A DNA stretch of 64,000 nt from positions 15,999 through 79,998 of the forward strand of contig CALGIG010000075.1 in the NCBI GenBank assembly GCA_937915865.1, read 5' to 3'. The translations under genes were made by a program, and so were the position numbers. The first letter of the stretch is position 1, and every line of letters starts with the position of its first letter. The stretch is from an uncultured Prolixibacteraceae bacterium. GTDB lineage: Bacteria; Bacteroidota; Bacteroidia; Bacteroidales; Prolixibacteraceae. A model generated the notes under the pieces. That model saw only the letters and a program-made list of their open reading frames with translations. It was not told where the DNA came from and ran no database searches. Below, one piece after another: positions 33,772-42,236 of the stretch.

Positions 33772-36402
33772 CTATTTTATTTCAAGAGTTTTTCCTGATA
33801 CTTTTATTCTTCCTGAAACTGTACTGGTTGTTGAAGCATCGGCATAGCCAGTAAATCCAGGTTGTTTTCCTCCAACTACGACAGTGAAATATCCCGGTTC
33901 AACTACCTGTTTCTCTTTGTCATTAATCATCGACAACTGACGTGGCTCCAAACTAAACGTAACGATTTGCGATTCTCCTTTTTTCAATGTTATTCGTTTA
34001 AATCCTTCTAGTTGGCGGATTGGCCGTGGAGTCGATGCTTTTTCGTCGGTAATATATAGTTCAACAACTTCATCGCCATCTCGCTCTCCGGTATTGGTTA
34101 CTTTTACTGAAAGATCAATGTTTTCGCCCATTTTAACTTCTTTGGGAAGTATTAAACCTGTATAGGTGAAATTTGTGTAGCTCAAACCAAAACCAAAAGG
34201 ATATAATGGTGTTTGGTGGAAATAACGATACGTACGGCCTTCCATGTTGTAATCTTCAAATGGAGGCAATTGGTCGACTGATTTGTAGTAAGTTACTGGT
34301 AACCGACCAGCAGGATTGTAATCGCCAAACAAAACATCGGCAACTGCATTTCCTCCTTGTTGCCCTGGATAGCCAGCCGAAAGAATGGCGTCCATATTTT
34401 CGGCGGCATAATTTACCGAGAGTGCACTGCCGTTTAAAAGTACCAAAACAATAGGTTTACCTGTTGCTTTAATAGCTTCCATCAGATTTTCCTGAGTCTT
34501 GGGCAAATTTAGATGAGTGCGGTCACCACCCTTAAAACCATCAACCTGGATAGGCATTTCTTCACCTTCCAATCGTTGGTTTAATCCAAGGACCAGGACA
34601 ACCACATCCGATTTTTTTGCTGTTTCGATAGCTTCGTTCAACATATTGGGTTTTGGAGTTGCCCAAAGTAACGAAGCTGTTCCGTCGCCATGATAGTTGC
34701 GGTAATCAAATTCAAGTTTGTATCTCTTACCTGCTTCCAGTGTCATTTTTTTTGAATCATGAAAAGCATGGTGTTCGTTATTCCCTTTTACTACATCCTT
34801 TCCGTCGCAAGTAATTTTAAAGTTAGGCATACTCCATATTCCTATTTCATAATCGCCGGTTTGAGGTACTTTAAGGTAAGTTGTCCATCTTATACTGAAA
34901 TTATCAACAGGCATACGTGGGTCGGGTGATCCTGATTCCCAATAGAAATCGATATTGTCGTCAACCCGGGTGAATAATGGTTCACCTTCCAGTTTGTTAT
35001 TGGTAAAATACTCTCCGTAAGCGCCTTGTTTGCCGTCTTCTGTTTCAAGATAAATTGAGGGAATTGGCGTAAGTTTTGAAATTCCGTCGGCTAATTCACA
35101 TCCCTGGGCATAGAGTACTTCAGCCTGAGGCGAAATCTTGTTTTTTATACCCTGAAGAACAGTAACCGGGTGAGAAGGAATGCCATTGTAATTTCCCCAC
35201 AGAGATTCAACTTCATCAGCATTTGGCCCTATAACAGCAACTTTGGTGAGCGTTTTCTTTAAGGGTAATGTGTTGTTGTCATTTTTCAACAATACAATAC
35301 TTTTTTGAGCTGCAATACGCGCTAACTGATCGTGTGCAGGATTATTATTAACCGAGAATGGGATTTGGGCATACGCTACCTTTTCTACCGGATCAAACAT
35401 ACCAAGTTTCATACGAGCTGTCATTAGGCGGCCAACGCAAATGTCAATATCCTTTTCAGTAATAAGGCCACGTTTTAGAGCTTCAGGCAAAGCTTTATAG
35501 GTTACTCCACATTCGAGATCGGTGCCGGCTTTAACAGCCATTGCAGCTGCTTCTTCCTCATCTTTTGCAATTTTATGGTATTGCCAAATGTCGGCAATGG
35601 CCCAGCAATCGCTTACGATGTAACCTTTAAAATTCCATTCGTTACGAAGAATACCTGATAAAACAGGACTTGCACAACAAGCATCGCCACGGAAACGATT
35701 ATAGGCTCCCATAACCGAATATACACCACCTTCGACAACTAAAGCCCGGAAAGCAGGAAGATAAGTTTCTCGCAGATCGCGTTCACTTATCCGGGCATCA
35801 AATTTATGACGTAATGGCTCCGGGCCTGAATGAACAGCAAAATGCTTGGCTGTTGCCACAACTTTCAGGTAATTCGGATCGTCGCCCTGTAATCCTTTTA
35901 CAAATTGTGTTCCCAGTTGTCCGGTAAGGTAGGGGTCTTCTCCATAGGTCTCATGCCCCCGGCCCCATCTGGGATCGCGAAAAATGTTAATGTTGGGTGA
36001 CCAAAATGTGAGCCCCTGGTAAATTTTGCGTAACCCACGACGTTCAAATTCATGATGTTTGGCGCGGGCTTCATCTGAAATAACCGAAGCAACCTGGTGA
36101 ACCATATCTTTATCCCACGATGCTGCAATGGTAATTGATTGAGGGAACACTGTTGCATATCCGGCTCGGGCAACACCGTGCAGGCATTCGTTCCACCAAT
36201 TGTATTCCGGGATTTCGAGACGTGGGATTGCTGGTGATGTGTACAGCATCTGGGCCATTTTTTCGTCAATAGTCATTTCAGAAAGCAGGCTTTCAACACG
36301 TTCTTCAATTGATAAATTGGTGTTTTGGTACTGAAATTTGTTTTGAGATAATCCCCAGTTGGGAATTGAAAAAAACAAAATAATGTACAATAAATTTTTC
36401 AT
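33772..36402 (-). CDS. GH3 family beta-glucosidase/xylosidase with inserted PA14 domain
   Basis: 876 residues with a signal peptide (cleavage near GLS-QN). The GH3 N-terminal barrel has RDPRWGRGHETYGEDPYLTG and KHFAVHSGPEP, and the nucleophile Asp265 is in GYIVSDCWAI. The GH3 C-terminal domain starts near KSIVLLKND and is split by a PA14 domain at about 455-580 (GEYFTNNKLEGEPLF, DYEIGIWSMPNFKITCDG). The barrel partner resumes at SDVVVLVLGLNQRLEGE. A fibronectin III-like domain ends the protein. It is a periplasmic exo-glycosidase releasing sugars from plant or algal oligosaccharides; xylosidase and glucosidase cannot be separated by eye. Confidence 0.92.
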   Translation of the reverse strand: MKNLLYIILFFSIPNWGLSQNKFQYQNTNLSIEERVESLLSEMTIDEKMAQMLYTSPAIPRLEIPEYNWWNECLHGVARAGYATVFPQSITIAASWDKDMVHQVASVISDEARAKHHEFERRGLRKIYQGLTFWSPNINIFRDPRWGRGHETYGEDPYLTGQLGTQFVKGLQGDDPNYLKVVATAKHFAVHSGPEPLRHKFDARISERDLRETYLPAFRALVVEGGVYSVMGAYNRFRGDACCASPVLSGILRNEWNFKGYIVSDCWAIADIWQYHKIAKDEEEAAAMAVKAGTDLECGVTYKALPEALKRGLITEKDIDICVGRLMTARMKLGMFDPVEKVAYAQIPFSVNNNPAHDQLARIAAQKSIVLLKNDNNTLPLKKTLTKVAVIGPNADEVESLWGNYNGIPSHPVTVLQGIKNKISPQAEVLYAQGCELADGISKLTPIPSIYLETEDGKQGAYGEYFTNNKLEGEPLFTRVDDNIDFYWESGSPDPRMPVDNFSIRWTTYLKVPQTGDYEIGIWSMPNFKITCDGKDVVKGNNEHHAFHDSKKMTLEAGKRYKLEFDYRNYHGDGTASLLWATPKPNMLNEAIETAKKSDVVVLVLGLNQRLEGEEMPIQVDGFKGGDRTHLNLPKTQENLMEAIKATGKPIVLVLLNGSALSVNYAAENMDAILSAGYPGQQGGNAVADVLFGDYNPAGRLPVTYYKSVDQLPPFEDYNMEGRTYRYFHQTPLYPFGFGLSYTNFTYTGLILPKEVKMGENIDLSVKVTNTGERDGDEVVELYITDEKASTPRPIRQLEGFKRITLKKGESQIVTFSLEPRQLSMINDKEKQVVEPGYFTVVVGGKQPGFTGYADASTTSTVSGRIKVSGKTLEIK

Positions 36403-36474
36403 AACTTTTCGGGTTTTTATACTGGTCTGGTCTGGTCTGCAAAGCTACAAAAGGAATAGAAATTTCCAAATTTT

Positions 36475-37095
36475 TTAATCCAGATAAACACAAGTTTGTT
36501 CTTCTCGAAAGTATTCGAACATTAAATGAATGTGTTGTTTCAGATTACGTGGTTGAGATAATTCCGGTATTTCATTTTCGCCGAACCAACCGGCATCGAG
36601 AGTTTCAGTTCCGTTAGATATTTGGTTTCCAATGGGATCGCACCAGATAAACAGTTTATACACATATTCGAATTGTGGTGGCATTTTTTGTGCCGTTTTG
36701 TCCATTACTGCCAATAAACGTGATGCTTTAACGGTCAGTCCTGCTTCTTCGAAGCATTCCTTTTCGGCAACCATTTTAGGCGAGTAACCTATATCGGCCC
36801 ACCCGCCTGGTAATGCCCAGCGGCTGTCAACCTTTTCCTGAATCAAAAGTATTTTCCCTTCCTGATTAAAAACAACAGCCCGGACATCTACTTTTGGGGT
36901 TTTGTAGCCATTATTTTCCTGAATTATGGGTTTAATCTTTTCTATCGGTACATTAGTAAACTGTTCTAATAATTTCAGACTTATTTCCTGAATCTCGTTG
37001 TATCGTTCAGTGTCGTAATCACTGGTCGAATAGTGGAGGCCAATTTCGGACAGAGCTTGGATACGTTTGATTGATTCGAAAAAACTTCTGTTCAT
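36475..37095 (-). CDS. NUDIX hydrolase with N-terminal helical domain
   Basis: 206 residues from ATG 37095; the frame could also open at GTG 37104. The N-terminal helical region of about 60 residues (FFESIKRIQALSEIGLHYSTSDYDTERYNEI) is the accessory domain seen in ADP-sugar-type NUDIX enzymes. The NUDIX box is GGWADIGYSPKMVAEKECFEEAGL, with Lys where Arg is usual in the REUXEE core. It probably cleaves nucleoside diphosphate-linked compounds such as ADP-ribose. It lies 21 bp after the OstA-like gene, at the end of the guaB to NUDIX run. Confidence 0.88.
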   Translation of the reverse strand: MNRSFFESIKRIQALSEIGLHYSTSDYDTERYNEIQEISLKLLEQFTNVPIEKIKPIIQENNGYKTPKVDVRAVVFNQEGKILLIQEKVDSRWALPGGWADIGYSPKMVAEKECFEEAGLTVKASRLLAVMDKTAQKMPPQFEYVYKLFIWCDPIGNQISNGTETLDAGWFGENEIPELSQPRNLKQHIHLMFEYFREEQTCVYLD

Positions 37096-37116
37096 GGGTT
37101 GCACGATACAAAATCT

Positions 37117-38943
37117 TTATTCAACAACAGCATTTCCTGCTTTTTTCTTTTCGGTTTTGTCCGGTTTTATGGCAGGTTTTTGTGGTTTTGCAGTAGGAAC
37201 GGGATAATTAAAAATATCTTTTTTGTCTTTGGGGCGAATTTCGTCCTGCCAGTTAAAACCAGGCAGCAATTTATCGTTTTCAGCCAGATCGGCTAAAGGT
37301 TTTAGTTCACCGTCGGGCGATTTTATAAATGAAATTTTTTTGACTTTCCCTTTGTTCATGTAAATGGTAATGTTACTGCTTTGCGCCTTATTTAACCCAA
37401 TTATTCCATTTTTGTCCCGGGCATAATAATTCGATTCGCCATTGCCATTTACATCGATCTTTTCCAGCTGATTGTCGCGGATAAAGCCAGTCATATTTTT
37501 GCCTTTTATTTGGTTGAAACGTAAACTATCATCTTCCATTGCTATAATGAACGATTCGTCTTTCATACGTATTTCGTCCAAACCCTTGGAGCGGTTTATC
37601 ATTTCAATGTATTTTGCTGAAATCTGGTTTTTATTTGACCATATAACAGGCTCATGGAACATTTGTACAGTAGAGTCTTTTGACCAGTAGGTCAGCGAAT
37701 CGCATTTTCCCTGAAGATCGGAACGATAAAAACGGACCCGATGGTAAGCTAAAACAATTCTTGGTTCTTTCCCTTGTTTTTGTTTTGCAGTATCCTTTGG
37801 TTGAATGCCCGAAAGTGCACTTTTTGTTAAGATCGAATCATTCTTTGCAGTCTCAGTTTTATGATTTTTCTGGTATTCATCTACTTTTGATGTTGAGTTT
37901 ATCACTATACCTTTTGATTTTGTTTTTCCTGAATTTTTACCAGCCCCTTTTTTTATCGGATTATTTTTTCTCTCAGTTGTTGTATCGGGTAAAGTTTTCA
38001 GAAAATCGGCATGGAGATAAAGCGAATCGGTTTTGGAATACTGGATAAACATAGCGGAGTCGCTGGCCGAGGCTATTTTTGTTATATCATTGTATTTTAC
38101 TTTATTGCCTACAACAATAATGCTGTTCTCAATGTCTTGGATACGGGCATGACCCATAGCCATTCCTTCTCCATTTTTCTTATTATAATAAATTGAATCA
38201 GCTTTAACTTTTTGTTTTTCATTCCATATTTTAGGCTTTTGAGTAAGCTTGGCAAAACCATTCATACTATCGTACCAACCATATTCGGCGTAAAGTGTAT
38301 CTTTTTCGTTGAAAATATGAGTTGGCCCTTCAATATAAACTTTTTTTGTATTCGTATAATATATCAACGTATCCGATTTAATCTTATAATCTTTGGTAAC
38401 TCCGTCAACCTTGGTTTTGAAATATGCTTTCTTTTCGTTGACATAATACTGGCCAATCACTGATTTTAATGTATTGGTTGAGTCTTTAACTGTTCCAGTA
38501 TAATTGTACGAAGCCAAATCGTTGGGCATGGAATAATCGAGCGAGTCGGTCGTTAGTGTAACTTTTTTGTCAATAAGCTTTACATTTCGGCGCGCTTTAG
38601 CCAGTTTGGTGGTTCCGTTGTAATTGATGAAATCAGCATACATGTTTAATGTATCTCCTCGCACAATATGCACATGGCTAAAAGCATCAACCGTGTTGTT
38701 GGAATACGAATATAAACTGTCGCACCACATTATGGCGCCATCAACTGTAATATTCACATTTCCAAGCAAACGTTGTGCATTGGCAACAATCCGTGTGTTG
38801 TGATCGAGCACATCGCAATGCAATATTTCAACTTTTTTCCTGTTCTGAGCCTTTCCGGTTTGCTGAAAAATTAATAAACCTAAAAATGCAATTAATACAG
38901 GAAACGATTGCTTAAAAATCCTGAGTCGTTTTGTCTTTGTCAT
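37117..38943 (-). CDS. OstA/LptA-like LPS-transport protein
   Basis: 608 residues. A signal anchor or peptide sits at about 12-32 (SFPVLIAFLGLLIFQQTGKA). OstA-like repeats follow: LHCDVLDHNTRIVANAQRLLGNVNITVDGAIMWCDSLYSYSNNTVDAFSHVHI, and again YYNKKNGEGMAMGHARIQDIENSIIVVGNKVKYND. A basic, Ser/Thr-rich linker at about 335-400 separates the two OstA parts. The C-terminus is Lys/Pro-rich. It is predicted to be periplasmic and to bridge LPS transport. It starts 5 bp after the MoxR ATPase gene, within the envelope-biogenesis run headed by guaB. Confidence 0.85.
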   Translation of the reverse strand: MTKTKRLRIFKQSFPVLIAFLGLLIFQQTGKAQNRKKVEILHCDVLDHNTRIVANAQRLLGNVNITVDGAIMWCDSLYSYSNNTVDAFSHVHIVRGDTLNMYADFINYNGTTKLAKARRNVKLIDKKVTLTTDSLDYSMPNDLASYNYTGTVKDSTNTLKSVIGQYYVNEKKAYFKTKVDGVTKDYKIKSDTLIYYTNTKKVYIEGPTHIFNEKDTLYAEYGWYDSMNGFAKLTQKPKIWNEKQKVKADSIYYNKKNGEGMAMGHARIQDIENSIIVVGNKVKYNDITKIASASDSAMFIQYSKTDSLYLHADFLKTLPDTTTERKNNPIKKGAGKNSGKTKSKGIVINSTSKVDEYQKNHKTETAKNDSILTKSALSGIQPKDTAKQKQGKEPRIVLAYHRVRFYRSDLQGKCDSLTYWSKDSTVQMFHEPVIWSNKNQISAKYIEMINRSKGLDEIRMKDESFIIAMEDDSLRFNQIKGKNMTGFIRDNQLEKIDVNGNGESNYYARDKNGIIGLNKAQSSNITIYMNKGKVKKISFIKSPDGELKPLADLAENDKLLPGFNWQDEIRPKDKKDIFNYPVPTAKPQKPAIKPDKTEKKKAGNAVVE

Positions 38944-38948
38944 ACTGA

Positions 38949-39914
38949 TTACTTCATCAGTTCAGCAATGATATCTTCAACTGAAAGTCCTTCAGCTTCA
39001 GCTTTATAGTTTTTAATAATTCGGTGACGAAGTATGCTGACAGCTACTTTTTTAATATCTTCAATATCTGGCGAATATTTTCCCTGCAAAGCTGCCTGTG
39101 TTTTGGCACCCAAAACAAGGTACTGTGAGGCGCGAGGTCCGGCGCCCCATTTCAGGTATTTATTGCTGATAGGAGCAGCCATAGGTGTATTAGGGCGAGT
39201 TTTTGCCGAAAGGCCTACTGCATATTTCAAAACATGATCGTTTACAGGAACCTTTAATACCAAATCCTGAAAATAACGAATTTCATCTTTCGAAATGATT
39301 TCATTAAGGCCGGCAGAAAATACTGAAGTCGTATTTTGAACGATGGTTAACTCATCTTCAAATTTAGGATAGTCGAGCCAAACAGAGAACATAAATCGGT
39401 CGAGTTGGGCTTCCGGAAGTGGGTATGTTCCTTCTTGTTCTATAGGGTTTTGCGTTGCCAGTACAAAAAACGGTTTATCGAGTATATACTTTTGTCCTGC
39501 AGCGGTTACCGAACGTTCCTGCATGGCTTCAAGCAATGCAGCCTGAGTTTTGGGAGGAGTGCGGTTGATTTCGTCGGCTAGAATAATGTTGGCGAAAATT
39601 GGCCCTTTGATAAACTTAAATTCACGGTCTTTATCCAGAATTTCGGTTCCAATTATGTCAGAAGGCATCAGATCGGGAGTAAACTGAATTCGTTTGTATT
39701 CCAGACCAAGAACTTCGGCAATGGTATTTACAAGCAACGTTTTTGCCAGTCCAGGAACGCCAATTAGCAAACAATGTCCTTTACTAAACAAGGCGACTAA
39801 AACCTGATCAATTATATCATCTTGTCCGTAAATTCGTTTTTTTATTTCAGAGCGTAGCTGACTAAATTTTTTATTTAGCGCATTAACCGCTTCAACTTCG
39901 TTCTTATATACCAT
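38949..39914 (-). CDS. MoxR-family AAA+ ATPase
   Basis: 321 residues. AAA_3 domain: Walker A variant GVPGLAKT, Walker B IILADEINRTPPKTQAALLEAMQE, sensor 1 FFVLATQNPIEQEGTYPLPEAQLDRF, and a lid domain with RASQYLVLGAKTQAAL. MoxR ATPases act as chaperones that insert metals or assemble complexes, usually beside DUF58/VWA genes. None of those is in the window; it sits instead between surA-like and OstA-like genes, which is unexpected. It is cytoplasmic, with a 112-bp gap upstream. Confidence 0.92.
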   Translation of the reverse strand: MVYKNEVEAVNALNKKFSQLRSEIKKRIYGQDDIIDQVLVALFSKGHCLLIGVPGLAKTLLVNTIAEVLGLEYKRIQFTPDLMPSDIIGTEILDKDREFKFIKGPIFANIILADEINRTPPKTQAALLEAMQERSVTAAGQKYILDKPFFVLATQNPIEQEGTYPLPEAQLDRFMFSVWLDYPKFEDELTIVQNTTSVFSAGLNEIISKDEIRYFQDLVLKVPVNDHVLKYAVGLSAKTRPNTPMAAPISNKYLKWGAGPRASQYLVLGAKTQAALQGKYSPDIEDIKKVAVSILRHRIIKNYKAEAEGLSVEDIIAELMK

Positions 39915-40026
39915 AATAAACTTGAGGTCGATTTTTAATTAAATGGTCAAATTGTTAATGTGGCCAATGATCTTAGGTTGATGGTCGTTAATAATTTAAT
40001 AATAAGATGTTTAAATTTCTGATATC

Positions 40027-41379
40027 CTACTTTATCCAACCTTTATATTTAAAATTACAATTAAGGTAGCTATCGTCAATATGGACGTAAGTTCCTGATT
40101 GCTTTTCGCGGATCCACTTATCGAGTGTTTGCTCTTTTTTCTTGGTCAGGTAAATGTTACTCAATTCTACATAATCATCGCGAAGGTTTGCCGGATGGGA
40201 ATCATGTCTGTTTACCAGCTTAATTATTTTATATACAACCTGTTGGTTTTTCGTATCTATAGTTTTAAATGGTTTCGAAATTTCACCAGCTTTCATGGTT
40301 GCTATAACTTTACTAACATCAGGGTCGAGTTCGTTAAGTTTCCATTTCGATTCACTCGTTTCTGGATTGATTACAATACCACCATTGTTTCTCGAATCTT
40401 TGTCATAAGAAAAATGCAATGCCGCTTCTTCGAATTTAAATTTCCCATCACGAATAAAATTAGCAATACTATCTATTCTTTGGTAAGATTGTTTTAGTGA
40501 TTTTTCGGAAGGTTTAGGCATTATTAATATGTGCCGTGTTTTTATCAATTCCCCTTTACGGTCCATAACCTGGATGATGTGATAGCCATATTCACTTTTT
40601 ACAACATTCGATATTTTATCACCTTTCAGGTTAAAAGCAGCTGCGGCGTATGCCGGATCAAGTTGCCCGCGTCCCATATAGTCGAGTTCACCTCCATTTT
40701 TTGCAGATCCATCTTCTGAATACATTACTGCTAACGGTGCAAATCCACTTTCTCCACTTTCAATTCTTCGTTTTAGCTCGCGTAAAGTTGATTTAATGCG
40801 GTCTTCTTCTTCCAACGGAATTTGAGGCTGGACTGTAATCTGTGCATATTCAACCTGTTCGTCAATTTGTGGAATTTCTGAAGTAGTCAGATTTTTAAAA
40901 TTCAGGCGAACTTCAGCAGGTGTAACGGTTACTTTATCAACAATTTTTGCCTGCATTTGCTGTGTCATTTGTTGATTCTTAATAACTTCCTGCATATCTG
41001 ATTTCAATTCTACAATTGATTTTTTGAAATATGCTTCAACTTCTTTTTCAGAGCCGAGATGCGAAATAAAATATTGGATTCGTTGTTCTAAACTTTGGTT
41101 TAACTGGCTGTCACTCACTGTGATGGTTGTGTCTAGTTCGGCTTCTGCCAGCAAAAGCTTTTCAACAAGAAGGTTTTCCAAAATCTCACATTTCATATCG
41201 CCCTCGGAAGTCATGCCCTGGGCCTGGTTTTGCAGGTACATTCCTTCAATATCCGATTTCAGTATGATGTTTTTGCCTACAACGGCTGTAATCTGGTCGA
41301 CAACTTTATCCTGAGCCTGGATTTTGCCTGTAATAATACAACTGGCCAGAATAAACAAACCCATTAGTTTTCTGATCAT
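40027..41379 (-). CDS. SurA-like periplasmic peptidylprolyl isomerase/chaperone
   Basis: 450 residues with a signal peptide (MIRKLMGLFILASCIITGKIQA). The N-terminal SurA chaperone region opens with KVVDQITAVVGKNIILKSDIEGMYLQNQAQG. One PpiC parvulin domain is clear at about 175-275: VEYAQITVQPQIPLEEEDR to YGYHIIQVMDRKGELI. A second, less conserved parvulin-like region follows (KTRHILIMPKPSEKSLKQSYQRIDSI). It folds outer-membrane proteins in the periplasm. Its start overlaps the upstream gene's stop by four bases (ATGA), which indicates coupling. Confidence 0.9.
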   Translation of the reverse strand: MIRKLMGLFILASCIITGKIQAQDKVVDQITAVVGKNIILKSDIEGMYLQNQAQGMTSEGDMKCEILENLLVEKLLLAEAELDTTITVSDSQLNQSLEQRIQYFISHLGSEKEVEAYFKKSIVELKSDMQEVIKNQQMTQQMQAKIVDKVTVTPAEVRLNFKNLTTSEIPQIDEQVEYAQITVQPQIPLEEEDRIKSTLRELKRRIESGESGFAPLAVMYSEDGSAKNGGELDYMGRGQLDPAYAAAAFNLKGDKISNVVKSEYGYHIIQVMDRKGELIKTRHILIMPKPSEKSLKQSYQRIDSIANFIRDGKFKFEEAALHFSYDKDSRNNGGIVINPETSESKWKLNELDPDVSKVIATMKAGEISKPFKTIDTKNQQVVYKIIKLVNRHDSHPANLRDDYVELSNIYLTKKKEQTLDKWIREKQSGTYVHIDDSYLNCNFKYKGWIK

Positions 41380-42236
41380 AAACGGTTATTTTTTATTTTA
41401 AATAGTTTTACTTTATTTTTATTGATCCCTTCCTGATAGGTATCTTTTTCAATTTGTTTCAAAAACTCCATTTTTTGCTTACTTAAAATCAAGTTTCTGA
41501 TGTCGTTTTGTACATATTCTACCGGCGAGACCTGTCCAGAGAGCCTGTAATCGCGAACGCAAACAATATAGTAATAATTCATATCGGTGCTTTCGAAAAA
41601 ACGGTTTCTTTCAAGAAACTGATTCTGGTCTTTAATGTCTTCCGGCAGGTTCTTTAGTACCAAATCAGCAGCAACCCACTGATTGTTAAATCTGTCGTAA
41701 GTTTTGGCATAACTCATACAGTAACTGGTCAGTTTCTCCTGCTTTTCTTTGTTTTCCGAAAGGCACAAATCTTTTATATTGTCAGGATTTGATACCTGAA
41801 CAGGAATCTTTATGAAAATTGCTTTCACAATATTCCTGTTTAGAATAAAGCTTTCACGGTGCTGGTTATAGTATTCGTTAATACTGGTTTCAGAAACTGT
41901 CGTGTCCAGTTTTTCTTTAACGAGCATATTTTTGTACCGGTATATTAAAAGCGAATTTTTATATTCTTCCAGTTCTTTATTCACATCTTTGAGTTCAAGG
42001 CTTAATTTTTCTTCAGCTTTCTGTAATAGCAATTCACGTTGCACCCATTTTTTGATATAGTCATCGGCCCAAAGGGCACTATCTTTTGCATCGAGATAAT
42101 TGGGAATGTATCCTGAAAGTTCTTTCCAAGTTAGCTTATGGTCGCCAACTTTGGCAACGAACTCATCGTCGTTGAACAGGCCGCACGATATTATTACTAA
42201 CGTGAGTAAAACCATATATGCAGCTCGTTTTATCAT
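41376..42236 (-). CDS. SurA-N-like periplasmic lipoprotein (folding factor)
   Basis: 286 residues with a lipoprotein signal (MIKRAAYMVLLTLVIISC, Cys18). It begins with VAKVGDHKLTWKELSGYIPN, the SurA/PrsA N-terminal pattern, followed by a long helical stretch (LLQKAEEKLSLELKDVNKELEEYK). A clear parvulin GGxLG-type core is not visible, so it may be a chaperone without isomerase activity. It overlaps both neighbours by four bases and lies between two real peptidylprolyl isomerases, so the three probably act together in outer-membrane protein assembly. Confidence 0.8.
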   Translation of the reverse strand: MIKRAAYMVLLTLVIISCGLFNDDEFVAKVGDHKLTWKELSGYIPNYLDAKDSALWADDYIKKWVQRELLLQKAEEKLSLELKDVNKELEEYKNSLLIYRYKNMLVKEKLDTTVSETSINEYYNQHRESFILNRNIVKAIFIKIPVQVSNPDNIKDLCLSENKEKQEKLTSYCMSYAKTYDRFNNQWVAADLVLKNLPEDIKDQNQFLERNRFFESTDMNYYYIVCVRDYRLSGQVSPVEYVQNDIRNLILSKQKMEFLKQIEKDTYQEGINKNKVKLFKIKNNRL